From contig CAKRIN010000009.1 in assembly GCA_934343805.1 (NCBI GenBank), forward strand, positions 1 to 64,000: a DNA stretch of 64,000 nt. The letters run 5' to 3'. Positions 57,113 to 64,000 of this stretch are shown piece by piece. Position 1 is the stretch's first letter. Every line of letters begins with the position of its first letter. This DNA is from an uncultured Lachnospira sp. Lineage in GTDB: Bacteria > Bacillota > Clostridia > Lachnospirales > Lachnospiraceae. Under the pieces are notes generated by a model. That model did not search any database and was not told the origin of the DNA. It saw nothing but the letters and a program-made list of their open reading frames with translations. A program made the position numbers and the translations under genes.

Positions 57113-58342
57113 CTATAATCTCCCTTTGAAATCTTCATAGCCAAAATGCTTCCACACCCTACATTTCCCATCACAATCCATAATTGCAATATCCGGCAGT
57201 GGAATTCCGTTAAATGTATTGTTCTTAACCATCGAATATATAGCCATATCTTCAAATACAAGTCTGTCCCCGACATTGATCTCCCTGCCAAATTCATAAT
57301 CACCTATGATATCTCCTGCAAGGCATGTATAAGATGACAGTCTGTATCTGTATCTTCCCTTCTTCGCCGGTTTCCATATACCTTCTTTTACATCCATATC
57401 AAAATCAATCTCTATGTCCTTATCAATTCCATACTCATCTTCTATGTCCGATATTTTCAATCCATCACGAAGCGGTGGTGTATATGGCATCTCCAGTACA
57501 TCAGGCATATGGCACGCTGCAGAGGCGTCAAGTATAAGCGTTGTTATTCCATTTTCAACTTTATCAAGAACTGTCGTTACGAGATATCCTGCATTAAGTG
57601 CAACAGCCTCCCCCGGTTCAACATACACCTGTACATCATATTCCTTTTGCACATGAGTGATACATTTTTCAAGAGTTTTAATGTCGTAATCTTCACGGGT
57701 TATATGGTGTCCGCCGCCAAAATTAACCCACTTCATATCTTTCATAAGAAAGCCAAATTTCTCTTCAACAACCTTTAATGTTGCCTCTAAGTCATCTGAA
57801 TTCTGTTCGCACAGTGTGTGAAAATGTATTCCTTCCATACCTGATAACACATCAGGTTCTTCCTTAAGTGCAGCTTTCAGGTTCTTAAGTGTAACCCCGA
57901 GTCTGCTGCCCGGTGCGCATGGGTCATATATTGCATGGTCACCCTGTGTTGAGAACTCAGGATTAATGCGCAGTCCAAAGCTTACCCCTGCCTCAATACA
58001 TCTGACTTTATGTTTCTTTAACTGCGAAACTGAGTTAAAGACAACATGGTCACATATATTTACAAGCTCGTCCATATCTTCATCAGTAAATGCGGGTGCA
58101 AATACATGATTTTCTTTTCCCATGCACTCAGCACCAAGTCTGGCTTCATATATTCCACTCGCCGTTGTTCCACTTATATACTTTCCAATAAGCGGATATT
58201 CTGCATATGCTGAAAATGCTTTCTGCGCAAGCAGTATATGGCAGCCCGTGTCCTCTTCCACTTTATGAAGTATCTCAAGATTATGGATAAGCATTTTCTC
58301 ATCAATTACATATGCCGGTGTCTTTAACTCATCAAATCTCAT
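57113..58342 (-). CDS. nspC: Carboxynorspermidine/carboxyspermidine decarboxylase
   Basis: PLP enzyme of the alanine-racemase fold that decarboxylates carboxyspermidine to spermidine (or carboxynorspermidine to norspermidine). Its 409 residues include the PLP lysine in [14 protein letters not shown] (about 42), [41 protein letters not shown] and the catalytic cysteine region [22 protein letters not shown] precedes the ATG. The partner dehydrogenase lies immediately upstream, which supports the pathway assignment. Confidence 0.95.
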   Translation of the reverse strand: MRFDELKTPAYVIDEKMLIHNLEILHKVEEDTGCHILLAQKAFSAYAEYPLIGKYISGTTASGIYEARLGAECMGKENHVFAPAFTDEDMDELVNICDHVVFNSVSQLKKHKVRCIEAGVSFGLRINPEFSTQGDHAIYDPCAPGSRLGVTLKNLKAALKEEPDVLSGMEGIHFHTLCEQNSDDLEATLKVVEEKFGFLMKDMKWVNFGGGHHITREDYDIKTLEKCITHVQKEYDVQVYVEPGEAVALNAGYLVTTVLDKVENGITTLILDASAACHMPDVLEMPYTPPLRDGLKISDIEDEYGIDKDIEIDFDMDVKEGIWKPAKKGRYRYRLSSYTCLAGDIIGDYEFGREINVGDRLVFEDMAIYSMVKNNTFNGIPLPDIAIMDCDGKCRVWKHFGYEDFKGRL

Positions 58343-58397
58343 AATTAACCTCTCTTCTTAATTCAACAAATCTTTCTGCTGCAATTGTTTCTGTTCA

Positions 58398-59657
58398 TTA
58401 GTCGACCAAAACAGGATTTTCATCGACAACCCATGGAAGACCATACTTATTAAGTGCCTCCATGTATGGATCAGGATCAAATTCATCTGTTGTGAATACA
58501 CCCGGCTTGTTCCAGAGTCCCTTGGCAACAAGCATTGTACCAATCATCGCAGGTACACCTGTTGTATATGAAATAGCCTGTGAGCCAACCTCGCGGTAAC
58601 ATTCCTGATGGTCACACACATTGTAAATATATATCTTCTTCTCCTTACCATCCTTGATACCTGTGAAGATACAGCCGATATTAGTCTTACCTACTGTTCT
58701 TGGACCAAGTGAAGCTGGATCTGGAAGAAGCGCCTTTAAGAACTGGATTGGAACAATTTCCTGTCCGTTGAATTCAACCGGGTCAGTTCTTAACATACCA
58801 ACATTTTCAAGGCATTTCATATGTGTAAGATAACTCTGTCCAAATGTCATGAAGAAACGGATTCTCTTAACATGTGGAATATTAGCAGCAAGTGCCTCGA
58901 TCTCTTCATGATGAAGCAGGTACATGTCTTTCATTCCAACGCCTTTAAAATCATACTCTCTCTTTATTGACATAGGTGGTATCTCAACCCAGTGTCCGTC
59001 CTCCCAGTATGATCCAGGTGCTGATACCTCACGAAGATTAATTTCTGGGTTAAAGTTAGTTGCAAACGGATATCCGTGATCACCGCCATTGCAGTCTAAT
59101 ATATCAATTGTATGTATCTCATCAAAATAATGCTTCTGTGCATAAGCAGTGAATACGCTTGTTACACCCGGATCAAATCCTGTTCCTAAAAGTGCTGTGA
59201 TTCCAGCTTCTTTATATTTTTCTCTGTAAGCCCACTGCCATGAATAGTCAAAATATGCTGTAAATCCGAGGCGTTTGCATCTCTCCTCGTACACCTTTCT
59301 CCACTCAGGATTGTCTGTATCTTCACACTCATAATTAGCAGTATCCACATAAGGAACTTTGCATGCAAGGCAGGCGTCCATAATAGTAAGATCCTGATAT
59401 GGAAGTGCCACATTAAGAACTACATCCGGTTTGAATTCATTAATAAGCGCGATAACCTCATCTGTGTTGTCAGCATCAACCTTTGCTGTTGTGATGTTAG
59501 TGCTTGTCTTGTCCTTTAATTCTTCTGCTAATTTGTCACATTTGCTCACTGTTCTGCTCGCTATGCACAGGTCTGAAAATACCTCGCTTACCTGACATAT
59601 CTTGTGAATTGCTACTGAAGCAACTCCTCCGCAACCAATTACTAATACTCTGCTCAT
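58398..59657 (-). CDS. Carboxyspermidine dehydrogenase (saccharopine dehydrogenase family)
   Basis: Reductively condenses aspartate semialdehyde with putrescine (or diaminopropane) using NADPH, giving carboxyspermidine (or carboxynorspermidine). The 419 residues begin with the Rossmann motif VIGCGGVASVAIHKICQ, followed by LCIASRTVSKCDKL and the saccharopine dehydrogenase-like core (DVVLNVALPYQD, VDTANYE, LLGTGFDPGVTSVFTAYA). Adjacent nspC fixes the role, since the same family includes lysine-pathway enzymes. It overlaps speE by four bases (ATGA) and has GGAGG inside speE. Confidence 0.94.
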   Translation of the reverse strand: MSRVLVIGCGGVASVAIHKICQVSEVFSDLCIASRTVSKCDKLAEELKDKTSTNITTAKVDADNTDEVIALINEFKPDVVLNVALPYQDLTIMDACLACKVPYVDTANYECEDTDNPEWRKVYEERCKRLGFTAYFDYSWQWAYREKYKEAGITALLGTGFDPGVTSVFTAYAQKHYFDEIHTIDILDCNGGDHGYPFATNFNPEINLREVSAPGSYWEDGHWVEIPPMSIKREYDFKGVGMKDMYLLHHEEIEALAANIPHVKRIRFFMTFGQSYLTHMKCLENVGMLRTDPVEFNGQEIVPIQFLKALLPDPASLGPRTVGKTNIGCIFTGIKDGKEKKIYIYNVCDHQECYREVGSQAISYTTGVPAMIGTMLVAKGLWNKPGVFTTDEFDPDPYMEALNKYGLPWVVDENPVLVD

Positions 59658-60511
59658 CTTTCTTCCTCCTGTTCTAATAATTCTTCAACATACTTTGGCA
59701 GCATAAATGCGCCTGTATGAAGATTAGTTGTATAATATTCTGTATGTATATTTCTTCGTTTCCACTCCGCCGGCTTGAAATCCTTAAGCGGATGATATTT
59801 CTTCGACGCAAATCCAAACAGCCAGTATCCTGACGGACTTGTTGGTATATGTGCCTGATACACGCGGCTTATTGGAAATGTGTGGAACACCTTCCTGTGC
59901 ATGCTTCTGCATGCATCCTCATCCTCATCATAGAAAGGACTTCCATGCTGGTACACAAGTATTCCGTCCTCTTTAAGTGCCTTATAACAGTTTCCGTAGA
60001 ATTCTCTTGTAAACAACCCCTCACTCGCACCAAACGGATCTGTTGCGTCGTTAATTATAAGGTCATACATATCCTGCTTAGAACGCAGGAACCTTAATGC
60101 ATCTGAATTATAAATGTGTACTCTCTCATCTTCTAATCCTGCTGCCGTCTCAGGAAAATACTCCCTGCACACATCAACAAACATGTTGTCCTGTTCCACT
60201 ATGTCAATATTTTCTATATTGTCATACTGTAACAGTTCCTTCGATACTCCTCCGTCACCACCACCGATTATCAATACATTTTTAACATCAGGGTGGACTG
60301 ACATTGGCACATGCACTACCATCTCGTTGTAGATGAAGCAGTCCTGTTCTGAAAATATAACACTTCCGTTAAGTGTCAGGAATTTTCCAAACTCTGGTGA
60401 CTGGAACACATCTATCCTCTGATAGTCGCTCTCGCCAGAAAATAGTTGTTTTTCAACCCTGATATCAAACTTCACATGTGGTGAATGAAGTTCTGAAAAC
60501 CAAAATTCCAT
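59654..60511 (-). CDS. speE: Spermidine synthase
   Basis: Transfers aminopropyl from decarboxylated SAM to putrescine. The 285 residues show the N-terminal beta-hairpin domain (about 1-60), the cofactor motif IGGGDGGVSKELLQY (about 83), the acidic YNSDALRFL and the catalytic NDATDPFGASEG (about 155). GGGAG precedes the ATG. No SAM decarboxylase (speD) is in the window, so the decarboxylated SAM must come from elsewhere, or the enzyme uses another donor. It overlaps the next gene by four bases. Confidence 0.95.
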   Translation of the reverse strand: MEFWFSELHSPHVKFDIRVEKQLFSGESDYQRIDVFQSPEFGKFLTLNGSVIFSEQDCFIYNEMVVHVPMSVHPDVKNVLIIGGGDGGVSKELLQYDNIENIDIVEQDNMFVDVCREYFPETAAGLEDERVHIYNSDALRFLRSKQDMYDLIINDATDPFGASEGLFTREFYGNCYKALKEDGILVYQHGSPFYDEDEDACRSMHRKVFHTFPISRVYQAHIPTSPSGYWLFGFASKKYHPLKDFKPAEWKRRNIHTEYYTTNLHTGAFMLPKYVEELLEQEEER

Positions 60512-60558
60512 AGAAACTTTCTCCCTTCTATATTTAACCGATTAAACAAATCAGACAT

Positions 60559-62013
60559 TTATATTCTCAATACGTTAAGTGTCTGCAATGTTGAATCCTC
60601 CATTCCCTGCATTGAACAGCCCTTCTCAACTGAATACTGAATATAGTCAATTATTTCATCTGTGATTTCTTCTCCCGGCGCAAGTATTGGAATTCCCGGC
60701 GGATATGCCATTACGAATTCTCCCGATATATGTCCTGCTGCCTCACGGATTGGAACTCTTACCTTATTGGCATAGAAGGCTTCCTGTGGTGAAGCAAGCA
60801 CCTTTGGAAGAAGCATTTGTCTGTCTACTTCAAAGCGTTTTTCTTCTCTTGAATACAGACGGCTGATTTCTGCCAGCGCTCCGACAAGTCTTTCTATATC
60901 CTGTATTCTGTCGCCGATTGATATGTACGCCATTATATTTCCAATATCACCGAATTCTATCTGGATATCATACTCATCTCTTAAGATGTCATACACTTCA
61001 ATTCCATCAAGACCGATATCTCTAGTATATACGCAGAGCTTGGTAACATCATAATCATAGACTGTTCCACCATTAATCAGTTCTTTTCCATATGCATAGT
61101 AACCGCCTACCATATTAATCTCATCTCTTGCATACTGCGCCCACTCGCTCACCTTTGCAAATGACTGTCTGCCGCGCAGGGCAAGATTTCTTCTTGATAT
61201 ATCAAGGCTTGTCATAAGAAGATATGACGCGCTCGTTGTCTGCGTAATATTAATAATTGTCTGTACATAATCTGCGTTCATGCCATTATTGGTAAGCAGT
61301 ATTGAACTCTGTGTAAGCGAACCGCCTGACTTATGCATTGATATTGCCGCAAGGTCTGCTCCTGCCTTCATTGAATTCATAGGCAGGTTATCACCAAAAT
61401 ACAGATGTGTTCCATGCGCCTCATCAGCAAGTACCTTAAGTCCATATGCATGTGCTATATCACATATTCCCTTGATGTCCGAACATATTCCATAGTATGT
61501 AGGATTGTTTACTAAAACAGCCACCGCATTCGGGTGCTCCTGTATTGTCTTTTCGACCTGCTGCACAGTAACTCCAAGCACTATCCCAAGCTTTGCATTA
61601 ATCTCCGTATTAAGATAAACAGGAATTGCACCACACAGAATCAATGCATTAATTACGCTTTTATGCACATTTCTTGGAACGATAATCTCATCTCCAGCCT
61701 TACATACAGACAACACCATGTTCTGCACTGCCTGCGTAGTTCCTCCTACCATAAAAAATGCGTGTTCAGCCCCAAATGCTTCTGCTGTAAGCTCCTCTGC
61801 CTCCTTAATAACAGAAACAGGGTGGCACAGGTTATCAAGCGGCTTCATCGAATTGACATCAATTCCAACACATCTTTCTCCGAGTAAATCTACCAGCTCA
61901 GGATTGCCCCTTCCCCTCTTATGTCCCGGAACATCAAACGGAACAATTCTTTTCTTCCTGAATTTCTCAATTGCTTCGTAAAGCGGCGCACTCGCCTGTC
62001 TTTTTAAGTCCAT
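60559..62013 (-). CDS. speA: Arginine decarboxylase, aspartate-aminotransferase fold
   Basis: PLP enzyme of the Orn/Lys/Arg decarboxylase family, 484 residues. Key parts are PFDVPGHKRGRG near the N-terminus, ADEAHGTHLYFG (about 215-226), the PLP lysine in SMHKSGGSLTQSS (about 238-250) and the C-terminal YPPGIPILAPGEEI. Lysine or ornithine could also be substrates in this family, but the following aguA and aguB demand agmatine, so arginine is the best reading. GGGGGAG precedes the ATG. It is the first gene of the six-gene operon; repeat element B and the candidate RNA lie upstream. Confidence 0.93.
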   Translation of the reverse strand: MDLKRQASAPLYEAIEKFRKKRIVPFDVPGHKRGRGNPELVDLLGERCVGIDVNSMKPLDNLCHPVSVIKEAEELTAEAFGAEHAFFMVGGTTQAVQNMVLSVCKAGDEIIVPRNVHKSVINALILCGAIPVYLNTEINAKLGIVLGVTVQQVEKTIQEHPNAVAVLVNNPTYYGICSDIKGICDIAHAYGLKVLADEAHGTHLYFGDNLPMNSMKAGADLAAISMHKSGGSLTQSSILLTNNGMNADYVQTIINITQTTSASYLLMTSLDISRRNLALRGRQSFAKVSEWAQYARDEINMVGGYYAYGKELINGGTVYDYDVTKLCVYTRDIGLDGIEVYDILRDEYDIQIEFGDIGNIMAYISIGDRIQDIERLVGALAEISRLYSREEKRFEVDRQMLLPKVLASPQEAFYANKVRVPIREAAGHISGEFVMAYPPGIPILAPGEEITDEIIDYIQYSVEKGCSMQGMEDSTLQTLNVLRI

Positions 62014-62023
62014 AATCTCCCCC

Positions 62024-62216
62024 TGTTCTCATCGCTGCCTGTACTTCTATTTCCATCACTACATGCACTTCTATTCTCATCGCTGCTCGCGCTCCCAGCT
62101 TTATTCCAGAGCTTCGCTCTGTCATTGTCGCGGCGCTCCTCGAATATCCGTGAAGAAATTCCAATTCATGCAAGCATGATTGTAATTTTTCACTTCTATT
62201 CTCATCGCTGCTCGCG
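62024..62216. repeat. Palindromic repeat element, family 2, copy B
   Basis: Lies between the speA start and the RNA terminator. Parts: a 27-base direct repeat containing TTCTATTCTCATCGCTGCTC at both ends (about 62065 and 62190), a TTCG hairpin (CCAGAG-CTTCG-CTCTG), TTGTCGCGGCGCTCCTCGA, and a palindrome (62141-62200) in which GAATA..GTGAAGAAATT pairs with AATTTTTCAC..TATTC around TCATGCAAGCATGA. A third TTCTCATCGCTGC lies at about 62028. The conserved blocks are shared with copy A at 31336-31490, but the palindrome arms differ. Confidence 0.82.
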
Positions 62217-62252
62217 CAAAAAAGGCGTGATTAATTTTAAATCAATCACGCC
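62217..62252 (-). terminator. Strong terminator of the candidate structured RNA
   Basis: Minus strand AGGCGTGATTGATT pairs with TTAATCACGCCT around a short A-rich loop and is followed by TTTTTT. It stands between the structured region and speA, so it either ends a free RNA or attenuates the operon. Confidence 0.9.
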
Positions 62253-62541
62253 TGTATAATCATATTCTATCTTCTTTTTGATTACTGTATATTGACAAAT
62301 ACAGAAAATCTGACCTTTCAGAGTTTATCCAAGTAAGTCACTGTTACCGCTCTTATTGACCGTTTCACAAGATGATATGCTCTCTCGCATGATAATTTAA
62401 AAATCAACTTATAAAATTTGAGCTTCTAACTCAATCAATAATGTGTGCCCTCGTCACACTCGGCAACCGACCCGCCCGTCCGCAAGGCTTAACATGTAAT
62501 CATGTGGTCTGTATTTGTGATATCTTTTTATATCCAAAATA
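62217..62541 (-). ncRNA. Candidate structured non-coding RNA upstream of polyamine operon
   Basis: A promoter, a closing stem and a terminator define a transcript of about 325 bases. ACAAATACAGA near the 5' end (about 62518-62508) pairs with TCTGTATTTGT (about 62306-62296). Between them are local hairpins: CATG-ATTA-CATG, TCGG-TTG-CCGA, GTGTG...CACAC, TTGAG...CTCAA, ATGC-GAGAGA-GCAT and TCTGA-AAGG-TCAGA. There is no open frame. The GC-rich GCGGGTCGGTTGCCGAGTGT block looks like a conserved core and makes me think of the raiA-motif RNA of Firmicutes, but this is from memory and unverified. The alternative is a leader that attenuates speA. Confidence 0.6.
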
Positions 62542-62548
62542 CCCTTAA

Positions 62549-62577
62549 AATATAATATAACTGTCTACCGGTGTCAA
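62549..62577 (-). promoter_or_regulatory. Promoter of the candidate structured RNA
   Basis: Minus strand TTGACA (62577-62572), 17-base spacer, TATATT (62554-62549). Predicted start near 62542, about 25 bases before the closing stem of the structured region. Confidence 0.75.
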
Positions 62578-62624
62578 TAACATTTGTTATATTTATTCCA
62601 TTTTTTACTGAATCAATCTCTTTT

Positions 62625-63360
62625 TCCTTTTTTTACGCCTTCGTGCGCCTTCCTAGATCTTGCCACTTCCGCACTTCTTAATTTCATGCGCAAAAGGCAT
62701 ACTAATCCAATCTCGTTCCCCTTTTTAGTACGTCTTCCCAGCTCTCGACACTTCCGCATTTCTTAATTTTCGCGCAAAAGGCGTACTTATCCAATCTATT
62801 TTCCCTTTTTAGTACGCCTTTCCAACTCTCAACTCAGCCTCACCTCTCAATTCCTTGCGCCAAATACATACTTATCTAATCTATTTTTCCTTTTTCGTAC
62901 GCCTTACTAGCTCTCAACTCATCCGCACTTCTTAATTTCATGCGCAAAAGACGTACTTATCCAATCTATTTTCCCTTTTTAGTACGCCTTTCCAGCTCTT
63001 GCCTCAACTACACTTCTTAATTCCCTGCGCAAAAGGCGTACTTATCCAATCTATTTTCCCTTTTTAGTACGCCTTCCCAGCTCTCGACACTTCCGCACCT
63101 CTTAATTTTCTATGCAAAAGGCGTACTTATCCAATCTCTTTTCTCTTTTTAGTACGCCTTTCCAACTCTCGACACATCCGCACTTCTTAATTTCATGCGC
63201 AAAAGACGTACTAATCCAATCTCTTTTCTCTTTTTAGTACGCTTTAGTGTGCCTTCCCAGCTCTTACCACTTCCGCACTTCTTAATTTCATGCGCAAAAG
63301 GCGTACTAATCCAATCTCTTTTCTCTTTTTAGTACGCTTTAGTGCGCCTTCCCTGATCCT
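62625..63360. repeat. Minisatellite of about nine 85-bp hairpin units
   Basis: The AGTACG landmark recurs at 62727, 62811, 62896 (variant), 62981, 63066, 63151, 63236 and 63331, a spacing of 84-85 bases except where a 10-base TTAGTGCGCC-like insert makes it 94-95; a degenerate first unit lies near 62633. Each unit contains GGCGTACT and AGTACGCC flanking a loop TATCCAATCT...CTTTTT, then a spacer with CACTTCCGCACTTCTTAATT and GCGCAAAA. On the minus strand each hairpin is followed by TTTTGCGC, so each resembles a weak terminator. Confidence 0.92.
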
Positions 63361-63450
63361 TTAATCTATAATTCTTCCATTGAAGCAATGCTTAACACTG
63401 CTGATAATACTGATGGTACCCTGCATCTTATTCACAAGAACTTTTCACAC

Positions 63451-63502
63451 AAACTATCCACACAAACTATCCACACAAACTATCCACACAAACTATCCAC
63501 AT
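63451..63502. repeat. Four tandem 13-mers resembling DnaA boxes
   Basis: AAACTATCCACAC occurs four times with exact 13-base spacing (starts at 63451, 63464, 63477, 63490; the last ends CAT). Each contains CTATCCACA, one base from the DnaA box TTATCCACA. Fourfold regular spacing could allow cooperative DnaA binding, but no origin genes are present. Confidence 0.8.
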
Positions 63503-63518
63503 AGCCTTTTCAAATATA

Positions 63519-64000
63519 TCACTTATCTTTTAATTTGCTGCTATACACCTTCCGTGCTACCGCAAATGCTTCCTCCGGAATCCCCATTTCTCGATACATT
63601 TCTTTCCAGTCTTCTGTAAGTTGTCCTTTTAATTCAAGCTGTGTTTTCCTGTTGATATCTGAAAATACACCAAACCATTTACGGATATCAGGATTGCTTT
63701 TGTAAAAGCTGCTGCCCTCACGCTGTATCTGCATGTCCATAACTGCTGTTATCTGTAACATAAGATGCAGTTCACCAGTTACATCAGACGCCTCCATGAG
63801 AACATCAGGTCTTTTGTTGTAAAAGTCCATAAAGTACTGCATAGCACCCTTTGTATCCTCTCTTGCAAGAAAAGATGATAAAACCGCTTTCAGCTCTCTT
63901 GTTTCGGCTTTTTCGCCGACCATTCCGACCTTACATTCCTTAACCTTAAGATTGTTCACTCTTACCCACACAAGCAATAAGAATTCAGATATAAAGCCAA
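63519..64000 (-). CDS. Unknown protein, 5' end beyond window edge
   Basis: I do not recognise this gene. The frame is open from the right edge to a TGA at 63519, giving at least 160 residues. It begins with a hydrophobic stretch (GFISEFLLLVWVRV) that may be the end of a membrane anchor, followed by a soluble helical domain (VGMVGEKAETRELKAVLSSF, then YFMDFYNKRPDVLMEASD) of about 135 residues. A TTG at 63977 is a poor start with no ribosome binding site, so the true start is probably outside. The minisatellite lies directly downstream and may act as its terminator region. Confidence 0.65.
   Translation of the reverse strand, partial: GFISEFLLLVWVRVNNLKVKECKVGMVGEKAETRELKAVLSSFLAREDTKGAMQYFMDFYNKRPDVLMEASDVTGELHLMLQITAVMDMQIQREGSSFYKSNPDIRKWFGVFSDINRKTQLELKGQLTEDWKEMYREMGIPEEAFAVARKVYSSKLKDK

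Larger units (their letters stand above)
62014..63518. other. 1.5-kb region without protein genes
   Basis: From left to right it holds repeat element B, the terminator and body of a candidate structured RNA with its promoter (minus strand), an array of about nine 85-bp hairpin units, and four DnaA-box-like 13-mers. The short open frames here lie within repeats or have no ribosome binding site and are not credible genes. Confidence 0.8.

Noticed and set aside
62584-62766. Plus-strand 60-residue frame
   Set aside because: Lies inside the minisatellite and reflects repeat sequence, with no ribosome binding site.
62625-63360. CRISPR array
   Set aside because: Units are 85 bp and the whole unit is conserved, including the parts that would be spacers. 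No Cas genes are in the window. It is a minisatellite.
63451-63502. Chromosomal replication origin
   Set aside because: Four DnaA-like boxes alone are not enough: dnaA, dnaN, gyrB and a clear unwinding region are absent from the window.
63380-63619. Plus-strand open frame across the 13-mer repeats
   Set aside because: It merely reads through the CAAACTATCCACA repeats, has no ribosome binding site and overlaps the end of a better minus-strand frame.

Overview
The window is about 64 kb of AT-rich DNA (roughly 37% GC by eye) with the gene set of an anaerobic Firmicute. A Lachnospiraceae origin is the best inference, possibly Lachnospira (Eubacterium) eligens or a relative. The support is a SCIFF peptide with its radical-SAM maturase beside secDF, a monomeric [FeFe] hydrogenase, Rex, a split B12-dependent methionine synthase, flotillin FloA, Rpn-family nucleases, a rhamnogalacturonan acetylesterase-like enzyme and strong GGAGG ribosome binding sites. 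This rests on protein resemblance, not a database search. Most genes are chromosomal housekeeping genes on the minus strand. I see no prophage, integrative element, insertion sequence or CRISPR array.

Layout. 1-1.5 kb: ilvN-ilvC (branched-chain amino acids; ilvC runs off the left edge). 1.5-7.6 kb: a PAS-GGDEF protein, a CorC-type CBS protein, a MazF-type RNase with no visible antitoxin, Nnr (NADHX repair), a coiled-coil protein and Rex. 7.6-12.4 kb: split methionine synthase and a DEAD-box helicase. 12.4-17.1 kb (plus strand): an ABC-F protein, HU, a CYTH protein and a CLC transporter, preceded by a 324-bp palindromic element. 17.1-22.8 kb: recJ, secDF, the SCIFF maturase and a 48-residue SCIFF precursor. 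23-31 kb: MATE pump, map, eno, an amino-acid ABC transporter, an AEC carrier and thiD. 31.5-31.9 kb: two divergent tRNA-Leu genes. 32-40.7 kb: an Rpn protein with in-frame repeats, floA, [FeFe] hydrogenase, an ABC importer, an HPr-like protein and a second GGDEF protein. 40.8-51.7 kb: gltBD, a lipid kinase, a beta-CASP nuclease, a second palindromic element and an acetylesterase. 51.8-55.0 kb: a TetM-like GTPase fused to a Rae1/YacP NYN nuclease domain, and an Rpn remnant. 55.1-62.0 kb: a six-gene polyamine operon. 62.0-63.5 kb: a gene-poor stretch with a repeat element, a candidate 0.3-kb structured RNA with its own promoter and terminator, a nine-unit 85-bp minisatellite and four tandem DnaA-box-like 13-mers. 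A truncated unknown gene closes the window.

How it fits together. The polyamine operon goes arginine -> agmatine -> N-carbamoylputrescine -> putrescine and then has enzymes for two different routes to spermidine. Rex, the hydrogenase, Nnr and gltBD relate to redox and nitrogen metabolism. The TetM-Rae1 fusion, MazF, ABC-F and DEAD-box proteins all act on ribosomes or RNA.

The least explained material is non-coding. Two families of long palindromic elements have arms that differ in sequence between copies but stay self-complementary. The others are the structured RNA upstream of the polyamine operon and the hairpin minisatellite.
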